From positions 66,287,760 to 66,351,759 of the forward strand of contig CM057005.1 in NCBI GenBank assembly GCA_029891345.1: 64,000 nucleotides of DNA. Direction: 5' to 3'. Below, piece after piece: positions 35,404-47,907 of the stretch (positions within the stretch are counted from its first letter, which is position 1; every line of letters begins with the position of its first letter). The translations under genes were made by a program, and so were the position numbers. The notes below the pieces were generated by a model that was not told where the DNA came from, ran no database searches, and was given only the letters and a program-made list of their open reading frames with translations. This DNA is from Dryococelus australis (Eukaryota > Arthropoda > Insecta > Phasmatodea > Phasmatidae).

Positions 35404-35932
35404 GAAGCAGGAAAATCACGTAGCCCCCGACAAACACAGCACGACACGACATTTATATTTTCTATTCCACTGCTCGAATTTACAGCCCGACAGTTTACCG
35501 ACGCGACACGAAGAGTAGAATGTTTTTTGGAACCATTTAGAAGGCGCTGATTAACCACGTTAGTTTCAAAGGCGGTGGGCAGACGGGAAATTTGGAATGC
35601 ATAATGGCGCCAGTCTCACCAATACATGCAAAGGTAAAATAATTATTTTTAAGAGTTACGTACAGTAATTTTCAAATTTTTTTTTTTTAAGTTGCGTATT
35701 TCCAATTTTAGGGAAAGCTTGCCATACAATTTCACTCTGTCATGCCGTGCCACACGACACGGCGAAAATAGAAACAATTTCTAATACGAAATCGTTGCTC
35801 GGACGACAGAATTTGTAGGGCTTCCGTCAGATCTATCATGTATTTCATTGGCTGTTTAGTTTTACGTGTCTTATCGGAGCTGTCGTGTCGTGCTTGTCGG
35901 GGCTATGCAACTCTGGCATAAGGCTGTTAAAG
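35404..35932 (+). mobile_element. F6 TIR element, copy 1
   Basis: The ends share TAGCCCCGAC and CACGACACGACA in inverse orientation. The interior (TTTCAAAGGCGGTGGGCAGA, GACGCGACACGAAGAG) matches 40460-40994 inverted. It lies about 30 bp after the exon B donor. Confidence 0.75.
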
Positions 35933-36900
35933 TGCCTAAATATTTCCTTCGGCGTTTTTAAGATATTTTGCGGTTTTTCTATGCAATATCAATAACTATT
36001 TGTTAAAAATGTCCTATCAGTTTAAAAATAACCCATGCACTTTTTTTTAAGGAGAATTATCAGCATTTCAACCTTGAAATTTGTCCGAAACAAATTTCAA
36101 AAATTTGCACGAGCACAGTGTTTGATTTCAGCTAGAGTTTTTTCAAAAAATTTAGGAACACTACGAAGAAAAATCTTTGAAGTGCGGAATTTTGTTCGCC
36201 TGCGATTAGGGATTAACTTCTGGCTATTTTGCATTTAAATCTTAATGTAAAACTTGAAATAAAATTACGGCCGAACCACTGGACGAAATTCCACGAAATT
36301 TCTTTATCTTTTTCTAATTACTTTAACAATTAATTTGGACTGTAGTCAATCATGATAATTATGGAAGATTTTTAAAATTGAATGCAATACATATAAATGT
36401 AAAATTCCTGTATTTTACATGATTTATTTTTGTAATTTATTTTTTCATGGTTTTGATACTTTTATCGCTGCACTCTTCGATGTAATATAACCAAAATTTA
36501 AAATATTCTAAAAATATCGAAAATCATTTTGGCACTTGAACATCGTTTGAACTGCGTTGTAGAGTGTTTGAAATATACGTTTTCACACGAATTTGCTAAA
36601 CATACGTCCAGTGTGCTAATGTACGAAAAGAAAACGCATTTCAAACTAGGGCTGTTGAGTACTTTCAAGGCATCGCATACATTAGAAACGCCGTTTCGTA
36701 GTCCTCCAAAATGACTAAAAACGACTTTTTCGAAGCACTGTATAACAAAATGCACGCATCAGAACACAAATATCAATAAAATGAGAGGGTCTCCAATCAA
36801 ATTCCCAAAGGTGCGGACAGCGCGACGAACAAACTTCACACCAAGTCAGGGCTTTGCACCGCGCGTAGCGACAATGGCGGCGCAATTGATGCGCTTCTGT

Positions 36901-37267
36901 GCATAGGCTAAAGATGACGGAGACCGCTTACTCATCTGCGCACGTACCCAGCATTCACCTACCCCAACCATACACAGTTGTCACAGTCACTTGGTCAACA
37001 CTGATGAAAAACCACTATCATTTGAATAAAAATTCTCTAACAATTTGAATTTAATCAAATTGCAGTACAAATTGGTTAGAGGAAGTATACACACATCTCA
37101 AAGAATTTTTTTTTTTTTTTTTTTTTTTTACAAATCGGTTTTCTAATTAAAACCCACACCATGCCATTTTCGTTAGACGTGTTGACAAAAAAGCAGTTCA
37201 ATGTTGGGACACGGAGATTGGTTGTGTGCAACCAGTGAAATTGGTCTACCTCATCGTTAGTCTATGC
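36901..37267 (+). mobile_element. F5 TIR repeat, copy 2 (best preserved)
   Basis: Inverted ends: GCATAGGCTAAAGATGACGG and CATCGTTAGTCTATGC. The interior includes a run of 24 T (37106-37129) and TTGGGACACGGAGATTGGTT. Confidence 0.75.
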
Positions 37268-37972
37268 TTCTCTGTCTCAAACGCGAAAGTTGCTCCAGGT
37301 ATGCTACCGCTTTAAATTAACTTCTAGTAAGAAATGTATACTATTTATATAATTTTAGTTACCGTAAATAATTCATATTTAATGTAATATTAAACTAAAT
37401 AATAAAATTTTCATTTCATTGTTTAATGAAATCATTGTATACAAGATGTTTTTAAACTACACTGTGAAATTTAAACCAAAGCATATTTGGACTAATATAA
37501 ACAAGAAATCCTAGTAGCAAAATTTTGGAAAATTCATCTAGTATTATTACACTGGTTAAAAGTTTGCAAAACAGCGCCAGGAGTCTGCAAATTCACGTAC
37601 CCACTTGCACAATAAGTTGCATACCACGAAGGCAAACGGAATTGGCACTTCATGCGGAGAAGCGCCTGCACATGGGCACCATAAACTCGAGACACGTGGG
37701 CGCCGCTAGTGGTTGCTTGTTAGTACACGTGTGTTAAAACTGCATGGACAATAGGGCATTAGAAATTGTGTAGTGAATGCTGCTAGAAGCGATTGGATTA
37801 TCATGGTTGCCTATGTGCGTGTGGTTGCCGCATGGAGCGCCAGTTCCGTTCACCTTCGTAATTTGCAACTTGTTGTGCACATAGGTACGTAAAGTTGCCG
37901 ACTCTCGGCGCTGTTTTGCTAACTACAATTTTAATTAAGAAATACTATATGAATTTACCAACATTTTACAAC
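37268..37972. other. Intronic stretch, nothing recognised
   Basis: AT-rich, then a mixed block at 37560-37900 with no exon signals. Confidence 0.4.
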
Positions 37973-38221
37973 TAGTGAGTGAATGGGAGAATATATTTGA
38001 ACGGCTCTTAAAAGCGAGGTCTTGAGAGCTTATGAGGATGATTGAGGTGAGTAAGAAGCAACGCCAGAACGAAAGGGTGGGGGAAACAGAAGATCCCCGA
38101 GAAAACCCGTCGATCAGCGGCATCGTACGGCACGATTCCCTCATGCGAAAATCCAGGAGTGACCCAGACGGGGTTGCTTTGGTGGGAGGCGAGCAGCTAA
38201 CCGCTTAGCCACCGCGGCCCC
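37973..38221 (-). mobile_element. tRNA-derived SINE, family A, full length
   Basis: Complete reverse copy: tail GTGAGTGAATGGGAG, body GAGAAAACCCGTCGATCAGC, head complement GCTAACCGCTTAGCCACCGC. Confidence 0.85.
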
Positions 38222-38560
38222 ATTTTACCACTAGGCTTTCTTGTTTATGTCAGTCCATAGATACCGCGGTTTGAATTTTGATATGTAGTTTAAAAACCCC
38301 TCGTATAAAAATGTAGGTACTCAACATGAGATAAGGGGGGACAAACATTTTAACCCTTGCAGGCTCACTTTAATTGAGGGTTTCAGGTGTTGCAAGCAAA
38401 AAATGTTATGATGCGTGCTGTATTTACGTTGACACGACACTTGTTACGTTGTCACAGCCAACGATCTGTAGTTTATATGTTCGACTACAGTTATATTAAC
38501 CAATATGATACTATAGTTTGCGAATAATTTACCCACAGATAAGATGATTGGTTAGTGATA

Positions 38561-39269
38561 GGGCCACCTGTTTTTCGCGAAAAGATTTACGTAACGGCTA
38601 TGGAATACATGCCATTTCCCTCCGGTTATTGGCCACGTGTCTTTGTCGGGAGTGTGTCTCACCTGACTGGGCCAATCAGAATTAGGTAGCTCCGACACTG
38701 AGTGCCTGTGGTGTGATTCACGGGCAAACGCCTTGAATACGTAACAGTATAAATTCTCCAATCACGAAAGTATGAGCTCTAGTGTTTTGGAGTACAAGTA
38801 GCCTGAAATCTTTTAGCGAAAAACAGCTCACCAGGCTGTTGCTTGCATCACCCTGGCTGAAAACAGCACCAATTGAAGACTCCCAAATACAGCACCCACT
38901 CTCTACTAGTTACTTAATCTCTATTAATAATAAAGAATGGTGTCCAACCTTATTTCTCCTGTAGCATTTCTATTTAATGCATGCAATAATTTCGAATTCT
39001 TTCCTGTCGGCTGGGATTTTTACGGTGTCTTTGCCAGTTTTTTCCCGATCTCTCCTTAGTTATGGTTTAGCTATAAGTACACTCAATTGCTGGCCATGGC
39101 TGCCCAATCCCTTTCTGTCGCGGTGCATGTCTCCTTGCATGATTTCCTTTCCTTGTTTACGTAAGGGGTTAACCCTGAGACGCAATAAGATACCGCACTA
39201 CCCACCGGGTTTCCACTTAACACTTAGTAATAGGGTAGTTAGAAAAAAATCGCGAAAAACAGGTGGCCC
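38561..39269. mobile_element. TIR element with GGGCCACCTGTTTTTCGCGA ends
   Basis: The 20-bp inverted termini are identical. Flanking 8-mers TAGTGATA and CAGTTATT agree at 5 of 8 positions, weakly suggesting hAT. No transposase was recognised. Confidence 0.7.
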
Positions 39270-39317
39270 CAGTTATTGAGCTTCGCAGTGTGCAGTACAG
39301 ACCAAAAATTGCCTAAA

Positions 39318-39692
39318 GACTGCTTACAATAAAGTGAGCACTTTTGAAATCAACCTCAGAAAGAAGTTTCTGCCCCTGCCTGCACATATTTTAACCGAGT
39401 TACATGCGCTCAGTAAAGTTGCTATCGATGGATGGGAAGTAGCTCTATATCTTAATGTCGAATAAAAAGTGTTAGGTAACCATTTGTGTTTACTTAAATT
39501 ATTTCTTTCACTTTCTGTTTTTTTATTTTAATGCATCGAAGTGTAAAATTAAGTGTATCAGTAAAATATTTACTTTTATAATAATTTTTCGTTTTCACTC
39601 GACCGACACATGAATAAATCGACGAGGCTCATGCAAATGTAAGATTTACATAAGGTGGAAGATTGCATATCTAAAGTGCTCATTTTACTGTG
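39318..39692 (+). mobile_element. F1 MITE, diverged full length
   Basis: GACTGCTTACAATAAAGTGA at the left, AAGTGCTCATTTTACTGTG at the right, with the F1 interior in order. Confidence 0.8.
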
Positions 39693-39759
39693 TGTAATGT
39701 ACACAATTGTGTACACTGGGTCCGGGTGGGTTAAGTTGATCTGGCGTCTGTGGGTGGCG

Positions 39760-40128
39760 CCATAGACTAAAGATTATATAAACCGATTATTTGTCTTCTG
39801 CGCAATGCGAATGTACCCAAAATTGACCTAACCCCACGGAACACAACTGTCAGTCATATGGTAAAAAGTGATGAATGTTTTTGTTTATATTTTAATTTTT
39901 TAAATAAGAAGCACTTTTATAGTACGTAATAAAACACTTTTGCCAATTTGAATTTAGTGTACAGAATCACAAATTGGTTTAGAGGAAGTATACAAAGTCT
40001 CGAAGTACTTGTTTACCAAACAGAGTTCTAACCTCAAATCCAATTTACGCCGTTTTCGCTATTCGTATTGGCAGGAAAACCATTCAATGTTGGGACACGG
40101 AGATTGGTTGCGCCCAATCAGTGATCAT
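39760..40128 (+). mobile_element. F5 TIR repeat, copy 3, right end lost
   Basis: Starts GCCATAGACTAAAGATTATA and follows F5 through TTGGGACACGGAGATTGGTT. It stops about 60 bp before exon C. Confidence 0.7.
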
Positions 40129-40187
40129 TTAGAGTATTATGGGTGGCGGCGCTGAGGGAGGTTTGTTCGCGCGTGTTGTGTTGGCAG

Positions 40188-40364
40188 CGCGGTCGTGCGG
40201 GCCGCCGGCGGACATCCAGCACGGCTGGCACGCGGGCGAGTGCTACACGTACGGCTGCAGGGTCGCTTACCACTGCGCCGACGGCTTCGAGATCGTCGGT
40301 CGCCAGGAGAGGTACTGCCAGGCCGACGGCGGCTGGAGCCCCAAGGAACTGCCGAGCTGCGTGC
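40188..40364 (+). CDS. CCP/sushi exon C with an extra cysteine pair
   Basis: This 177-nt exon encodes a CCP module with six cysteines rather than four. The usual ones are SCGPP, YHCADG, RYCQ and PSCV. The extra two, in GECYTYGC, sit in the first half and probably form an additional disulfide. The Trp is in GGWSP. The acceptor is GTTGGCAG and the donor is C|GTAAGT at 40365, with phase-1 borders. The junction with exon B makes PRSCG and that with exon D makes VPVQC. The exon is strongly GC-rich. It is bracketed by two oppositely oriented copies of repeat F6 (35404-35932 and 40460-40994). An F5 repeat ends about 60 bp before its acceptor. Confidence 0.88.
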
Positions 40365-40459
40365 GTAAGTTGCTTGCCCGGCACCTGCCCCCTGGATTTC
40401 TTTCTCAGGCTAGCACCCCCCTCCCTTCTTTGAGGAAACCCCCAACATTAACCTCACAG

Positions 40460-40994
40460 TTATGCCAGTCACATAGCCCCGACACGACACTTAAAACTAA
40501 ACAGCCAAAGAAATACAAGCTTGATCTGACATAGCCCGACAAATTCTAACGTCGGACTACTTTTTTGGATTATAAATTATTTCAATTTTAGTATTGTCGT
40601 GCGGCACGACACACAGTGTGTACAACTTTGCAAATTAAATTGTATAGCAAGATTTCCCTACATTGGCAAATATGATACTTAGAAGAAAATTTTTTTTTTC
40701 AAAATTACTGTATTTAATTATTAAAAACAATAATTTTACTTTTGTATGCATTGACGATAACACACTGTCACCATCTTGTATTCCAAATTTTCAGTCTGCC
40801 CACCGCCTTTGAAACTAGCGTAGTTAATCAGCGCCTTGTTAATGGTTCCAAAAATGTCTTCTCTTCGTGTCGCGTCAGTAAACTGTTGGGCTGTAAATTC
40901 AATCAGTCACATTGAAAATATAAATGTTGTGTTGTGGTTGCGGTGTTTGTTGTGTCCTGCTGTTCGCCGGGGCTATGCGACTCCCGCATTAGGG
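40460..40994 (-). mobile_element. F6 TIR element, copy 2, inverted
   Basis: Ends TATGCCAGTCACATAGCCCC and GGGGCTATGCGACTCCCGC. It matches copy 1 in opposite orientation and starts about 95 bp after the exon C donor. Confidence 0.75.
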
Positions 40995-41029
40995 CCGCCT
41001 GTTTATCGTGAAAATATTTATTGTAAAGG
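40992..41029 (+). repeat. Solo end related to the 38561 element
   Basis: GGGCCGCCTGTTTATCGTGA matches the 20-bp terminus of 38561-39269 with three differences. Only one end is present. Confidence 0.5.
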
Positions 41030-41292
41030 TAGGTGGGGCCACTGTGGTTGATCAGTTAGCCTCTTGCTCGCCTTCCACCAAGGCAATCTGGGTTCAATCC
41101 CCGGCCGGGTCACTCCGGATTTTTGCATTTGGGAATCGTGCTGGAGGAGGCCATTGGTCAACGGGTTTTCTCTGGGATCTCCAGTTTCCTCTGCCTTTTT
41201 CGTTCCGGTGCTGCTCCATACTCACCTCGATCACCCTCATCGGCTCTCAAGACCTCGATGTTAAAAACCGTCCAAATCTCTTCACTCACTTT
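41030..41292 (+). mobile_element. tRNA-derived SINE, family A, full length
   Basis: B box GGGTTCAATCCCCGG in the head. The body has GGGTTTTCTCTGGGATCTCC and the tail AAATCTCTTCACTCAC. Confidence 0.85.
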
Positions 41293-41398
41293 ATAGGCAG
41301 GTGTCGTGTTGTGCCGGTGTGGGTCAAAGGTTGGATGGAGTACCCGGTCGAAGCGACCTCGACCTCTTGCCTATTCATGTGTTGACTCTAGTGAGCCT

Positions 41399-41824
41399 AT
41401 TGCCCATTTACGGTTACTTCCAACTTTTCTGAAGCCATACTAAAGTTCTACTTCCAGGATATTCTTTCACCTCATGCAAACAAAGATTAACCAAGTCTAG
41501 AAAGTTACGCCAAAGGGACCGCATTCGTGCGCACTCTATGTAATAATATTTTTAATAAGAACTATATATTACTATGCATTACCAACATGACTACATGTTC
41601 TGTGATATTATTCATAATAATTACAAATGAAATAATACAATTCATAGATAAATTGTAATTAGAAGTTAAATTTTATCAAAAATAAGATATGTTTTATATA
41701 AACAGAAGTAAGAAAATGCTTGTGATAAATTACATATTTAGGGAACAACTAAGCATGTCACACATCAGGTGATTTTTCAAAGGTTTGATTCAGAAAGTGT
41801 TAAGAAACCGCAAATAGACTATAC
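41399..41824 (+). mobile_element. F2 MITE, full length
   Basis: Starts CCATTTACGGTTACTTCC and ends GTTAAGAAACCGCAAATAGA before CTATA. Confidence 0.8.
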
Positions 41825-41837
41825 CTAGGTTTGTTAC

Positions 41838-41935
41838 GTGGCAGTTCTTGGCTGTCACCCATCCAAGTACTAACCATTCCCTGGCAATCAGAATACCGCC
41901 AGGCTGCTAGCACAATATGGCCATCTGCATCAAAA
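41838..41935 (-). other. Degenerate 5S rRNA-like sequence
   Basis: On the minus strand GGTTAGTACTTGGATGGGTG followed by ACAGCC resembles the 3' part of animal 5S rRNA, and GGCCATATTGTG could be a decayed 5' part. It is too diverged to be a functional 5S gene and may belong to a 5S-derived SINE. Confidence 0.35.
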
Positions 41936-44900
41936 ATATTTACATGCAGGCTACATCTCAATACACCGCATGCATGATTGCAACTTTCATTTCGTTATTG
42001 GTCAGTGCCTTTAGGCGAAGAAACATTTTTTTAAAATTTGCCTGAACCAATCGGAGTTAATTTACTCCGATAGTGAACATGTGGGATTCGCTGACAAACA
42101 GTTAAGAGGGGTGACAATTAAAAACCATTCAATCAAGAAAGAGGATCTGAACTGAAGGGTTTTGGAGTAAAACTAGTCGCGAAAATTAGATGTGATGTGA
42201 ACAATAACCATACATACAGCAAACTTCCATTGTTAAAATTAAAATACAACGAATTCAGTAAAGACTCTTTTATCCCTACTGGCAAAGTATGTTAACTTCT
42301 GAATCATTTTATCACATTCAGTAGATGATAGAATTACATGTTAGCATATAATGCCAGTTCTTAAATTACATAGATCAAGATAGTTTGCAAGTTTATCTGA
42401 AGTAATCTAAATGTTGGCACCAATGTGAACGACAATGTATCACCATTAACCTATATTCTTCAGCCTACTATTGGTTATGATGAATTTCAAAATAATAGTG
42501 TAAAAATATTGACTGTACCAATATCAACAGCCATTATTGGAATGGTCCTTTAGTGCTATGAACAGAATGATGACTCCTAAGAAATGGGTTATGCAATAGT
42601 TCACAGAATCACTACATGAGGAGAAGCGATTCTGAGTGAAGAATTAATATGTGGAATTCTGATGCACTGTACCACGAAAAACAAAGGAAAATATGCCTGC
42701 TTTGAATGTGGACCAAAAAATCAACAGATAATTACACTCCACAGGGATGGACCTTATATATTATTTTTAACGTAAATTATTCATTCATCTGAATGTAGCT
42801 GACATAATGAATTTATGCCTTCCCCCTCCCATATTGGTTAAATTACCCCCCTTCCCTTGAAAATTATTTCTGAAAGAAACACTTCCTGCACCAGCCCCTG
42901 CTCCCGAACTGATAGCCCCTCGGGGACTGTCACGCTCAACTGTTACCATCCCCTTTCACCGACATGATTCAACCCCTTAACATACATGTTAATTTTTCAT
43001 TTAATGTGTAACAAAACAGAATCCATTTATGGCATGGAAATAGTTATAACAACTGATGCTTTGGTAACTATGTAAAGGTTTATGGTAGATTCATGGCACA
43101 AGACGCAGTCAGTTATAAAATAGTTGGTGTGTCAAGACTGCCCAGGAGAAGACGTTGCCTTAGCCTCAACAAAATATGCAGTGTTTGGGTAAACAACACT
43201 TGAAAAGCAACAAAATTGATTTGGTTCTTCCGACAAAATAACACACTTGAATAAACATAACCTGTGTGTTGGGCCAAAAAATTACTGTCAACAAAGTATT
43301 TAGTTGAATCTAGTGTATTTATATATGCATATATTCATGTACTCTATGGTCACACATTAGATTGCCTTTGTTCTACAATACAGCTCGAGAGTTTGAACAG
43401 GGAACTAAATGTCGTGTAAAATTTTAAATATTTATTCACTTACGTTCCCCAGCATTTGAATTGTATGGTTTTGAAATGATTCACATTTTGTCAGTAGTAA
43501 AATTAATGAGGTTTTTAAGATACTGTGCTTGGGTCCAAGTCATTTGGTTTTCAATCTCGGCTGTGCTTTCATTTTGTTCATAATTACGGAAACCTGTTCA
43601 ATGTACATACAGCCAAACAAATCTTTAGTTGCACCAACCATTTCCTACATTTTTTGGGCATCCGAATAACAGCCTAATAATTTAGTTTCAACAAAAAAAT
43701 TTTGCATTGCCTGTTTAAGTATTTCAAGTCAAACACAAGTTGATGTAACTTATTATTTTCTTATTACTTCACATATCTATAATACTCTGATTACACTAAC
43801 TCCATTATAGTCTACATTATTTCACACTGTGCTACAGGTACCAGTCTGCATGCAACACACACACAATATGGCTGCGACACTCTCACACAATAACGGTACG
43901 TACATAGAGACAGTGTGACCAACCTAACAACTAACTCCAACATTGCCCCTGTACAAACAGTTCATTTGGTTGCACGAAATAAACTTTCTTTTATTCAACT
44001 TAATATTATTTTTTCTCAGTGACTGGTGCTAGCTTCTGGACTCGCTCAGTCAACAACTATGATTTCACTTATCCTGCAACATTTCAGACGTGAACCGGTA
44101 TCCTCTGAATATACGTTACAGGGTTGGAAAATTTCTGAGCACAGAGTCGTCAACACGAGTGGTTCAAATTCCACCACAGTCGGGAGGTCTCATTCTTTAT
44201 TTGCCCTCTACACGTTACATCACAACTAACTTAAGTCTGTTCATACACAGTGTAAATTTAGGGCATGGGTGAGATGGATTGCGGTGAACCGTGCTGCATT
44301 CGTAGACGAAATATTGACTGCATCATTTCCCGCCAAGTTTGAATTTTGCATTGCAAGGTTTTGCACAGAAATGCTAAATACTAAATAGACTATTTGTTTT
44401 AGTTGTCTCCGAAACACCCTGATCACAGAATCGGTGCTCAGAAATTGATAAGCGCACTGTTCTATAACTAAAATTTGATTGAGGGTACGTGTGGACTTGG
44501 CAAGAGCTCGCCTAATGGGTAGTATAATGCTCAAAGGTGACGGAAGTTTTGTGGAGACGTTCTGGAATAAAGCTGTTGAGCAAAATAACAATAACATCCA
44601 ATTGGAGCTATCAAAATTTGAACCATAATGGCAGTGACAGGTAATATGTGTGCCATATTAACCAAAGCTTTTACTAATAGACTTCACCTAGTTCTACGAG
44701 GAGCAAAATATATGCCCAAACATATGAGTAGATGTTAAATGATATTTATTAATACTTATACTGACTTTTAAGTTGGTATTTACTGACTTTCTTTTATGCA
44801 GCGCTAATTTACTATTTGGAGGAGGAAGCGAAACTGAACAGAAATATAAATATAAAAATAATCTACTTGCAGAAAATAAGTACACAGCATGGACAGTTCG

Positions 44901-45063
44901 TAATCAATGTATTTGACGGACTGCTTCACTTCGTACATCGCGTTAACACAAGAGAAATTTGTGTTGTTTTCAAGAATAGTATCCCCCAAAAATCGTTATC
45001 AGTTTTTCCAGTTGCGCCCTCTCTGAGGCGAAGCAGCTGTCGCAGCCGGTGCTGTTAGTTGTG
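41936..45063. other. Long intronic stretch, nothing recognised
   Basis: No splice-bounded exon. 44155-44180 has a B box-like GTGGTTCAAATTCCAC that might be a SINE trace. Confidence 0.35.
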
Positions 45064-45500
45064 TATAGTGCATTCACTATCACTTCTAACTTTTACTGAA
45101 GCCTTGTTAAAGTTCTATTTAAAGGATATTCATCCACCTCATGCAAACAAAGCTTAACCAGTTCTAGCTAACTACACTAAAGCGACTACGCACCACATTC
45201 GTGTGCGCTCAGTGTAATCATATTTTACATAAGAACTGTTTTTTAATAGGCATTACCAACATACCTATTTTCTCCCTATTTTTATTCTATTAATTATAAA
45301 TGAAATATTATAATTTATACATAAATACAAGTAAAAGTTGGATTTAACAAATAATAAGGTACTTTTATGCTAACACAAATATAAAATCCTTTTTTCACTT
45401 TACATATATATTTAGGAAACAGCCATGTACGTCATACATGGGGTGATTTTTCAAAGAAGGTTTGACTCAAAAAGTGTGAATAAGCCGTGAATATACTATA
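45064..45500 (+). mobile_element. F2 MITE, full length
   Basis: ATAGTGCATTCACTATCACT at the left and GTGTGAATAAGCCGTGAATA before TACTATA at the right, with F2 interior landmarks. Confidence 0.8.
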
Positions 45501-46641
45501 CTCTATCTTAGCCCAGTTCCTTAGTGAACCGCCGCTCAAATAACCTAGTTTTTAAGTTGTTGAAAGGTTCTTTAAAAAAAAAAAAGGGGGGGGGTGAAGG
45601 GTTAGGTGAAATATTTTTTAACAAATACTATAGCTTTACTGTCTCGTCACAGAAAACCAAGTCTGAGATACGAAACAAACACGGAAAAATGAGCCGAGAG
45701 TAGCTGTAGTCAAAAGATATAAATAAAACATATAATAAATTCCACAATTAATTTTGTAAGATAAATATCAAAATAGAAAAAAAAAAAAAAAAAAAAAAAA
45801 AAAACAACGAAATATGAAACTAAAAAAAAAAAAACTGAAAACAAAAACAACTCAAATTAAGACAGCACAGAAGACCACAAAGATAAAGATAAACAAATTA
45901 GAACAAAACAGGATGGTAAAACGAAGTAACAACTGCAGGCTAAATGATACAACTATGATGAGACAGAAGAACACAGTTTTTTTCTTAATATTTTGTTCTG
46001 TAATTTTTTGTTTTTCTTATTTGTCATTTATCTTAAAAAATTCCTTGTGGGATTTATTATACGTTCTATATAAAACTACAGCTCCCTTGGATCGTTTTCC
46101 ATGTTTGTTTTGTCATGTGGTTTTCTGTGACGACATAGTGAAATGGAGTATGTTCAAAATATTTCACTACCATACTTTTTGTTCTGCAGTTTATGGAGAA
46201 GTTGGGTAGTATAATACATCACGCATAATTATCACTGCTAAAGTAAATAAATAATAATTTTAAACTTTATGTGAAGCAGTCTGCCATACGCACTCATTAC
46301 TGGTAAATAGAGAGAAATGACGTCATGATTAAGTTGACATCAGCATACCCATTCCCTGATTGGCTGAGCAAGGCTCTGAGAACGAGCCTTGCATTTGATT
46401 GGCTACAGTGTGCTGTGGGAGGTTCATTATTGGCTCATCTGCGGCTGGTGAGTAGGTTCCTAGATGTTGATTGGCCAACTGTGTTTTGTCACGTTGCTCC
46501 CAGTTCAATTCAGTTGGCAGAGAATGAAGTAAAATATTTCTAAAGTATCGACGTTGTGTAACAAAGTTAAATATTTAAATATGCTAGGTACCAAGTAACT
46601 TATGTTTTTTATTTTTCACTATACAGTACAAATTGGTATAT
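45501..46641. other. Intronic stretch with a 28-A run
   Basis: Poly(A) at 45777-45804 followed by A-rich DNA that creates a Lys/Thr-rich open frame of no value. Nothing else is recognised. Confidence 0.45.
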
Positions 46642-47045
46642 TATAGTCCATTCACGGTTACTTCCAATTTTTCTGAAGCCCTGTTAAAGTTCTACTTCTA
46701 GGATATTCCTCCGCCTCATACAATCAAATCATAACCAAGTCTAGGGAACTACACCAAAGGGACAATGCACAGCATTCATGTGCATACAGTGAAATTATAT
46801 TTTGCATAAGAACTATTTCTTACTAGGCTTTACCAACACACTTATTTTCTCACTGTGTTTACAATTTATAGATAAAATATAAATAAAAATCCAGTTTAAC
46901 CAAAAATAAGGTATATTTATGTTAACAAGAGTATAAAATGATTGTGATACACGACATATTGAGGAAAGAGCCAAACAATGACTACATGGGGTGATTTTTC
47001 AAACATTTGATTCAAAAAGTGTGAAGAAACCTTGAATAGACTATA
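46642..47045 (+). mobile_element. F2 MITE, best preserved
   Basis: TATAGTCCATTCACGGTTAC at the left and GAAGAAACCTTGAATAGACT-ATA at the right, with clean inverted ends of about 25 bp. Confidence 0.85.
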
Positions 47046-47155
47046 GTAACGATTTTATGTTCTTAACGATTTCACATTTTCATTTGAATTACGTCGGAAT
47101 AAAGTCATAAAGCCCATGGTAATATAAATTTCACATACTGCGGAAGAATACAAAA
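47046..47155 (+). mobile_element. F1 MITE fragment
   Basis: Internal F1 sequence (GAATAAAGTCATAAAGCCCA, CGGAAGAATACA) abutting the F2 copy. Confidence 0.6.
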
Positions 47156-47907
47156 TTGGGGAGCAAGCTCAGGGACGACTGTTTGCTGCCAACATTCAGC
47201 ATGGCATAGTGTACAGATGCTGTGTCCAGGGAGCCCAACAGTTTAGCCCTTCACCCCCCGTAACCAACAAAAGTGAGCCCTGTCCCTTAATATAGGCCTA
47301 CTGAATAGCACAGCCTGTAGAATTTATCAACAGGTACAACCACCTAGAAACAGAAGAAAAAAAAAACTGCCTAGAATTCAAGGTCAATAGGAATGACTAA
47401 TAAATCAATATTTTATACACAACTGTTAAAAAAAATTTAATTTAAGACCAGTAAACAGAGATGGAATCATATCCTCCCATTAAGATTAATGTAAATACAC
47501 ATGGCATTAAAGCAAAAGAAATTGCCCTTTCTGTGACTAAAATAATGTTTGTATGTTAGTGCCTATGGCCCAATTTACTAACACTGAATCTCCAAATGGT
47601 TCAAGAGTCCACCAAGTAAAATTCAAACTTTACTTTTTTGATGAAGATAGTGTGTCACATTCGAAACCAACAGCAGTTTTTACATTCAACATATTCTTTA
47701 CATTACTCAATTGTTACAACTTTAGACTATTCATTTTTCTTTATGTTTTCCAATTATATCATGCTTGTGAATAGATAAAAGTTATGTCAATGATCTAGAA
47801 GTGCTTGGTTACTTTGTGTATTTTTCTTTGCCACGATCAGTTTCATAGTGAAGAGAGCAGTTGCTTCATAAACACAGCCAGCATCTACAGTGTTGAAAGT
47901 TTCTATA
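47156..47907. other. Intronic stretch, nothing recognised
   Basis: AT-rich with no exon or repeat match noticed. Confidence 0.4.

Noticed and set aside
35107-35550. 147-codon open frame as a single exon
   Set aside because: Only 35183-35374 is CCP. The 5' part is F2 MITE and the 3' part is F6 element beyond a good donor site.
45814-46209. 131-codon Lys/Thr-rich open frame
   Set aside because: It follows a 28-A run; the composition is low complexity and no homology is recognised.
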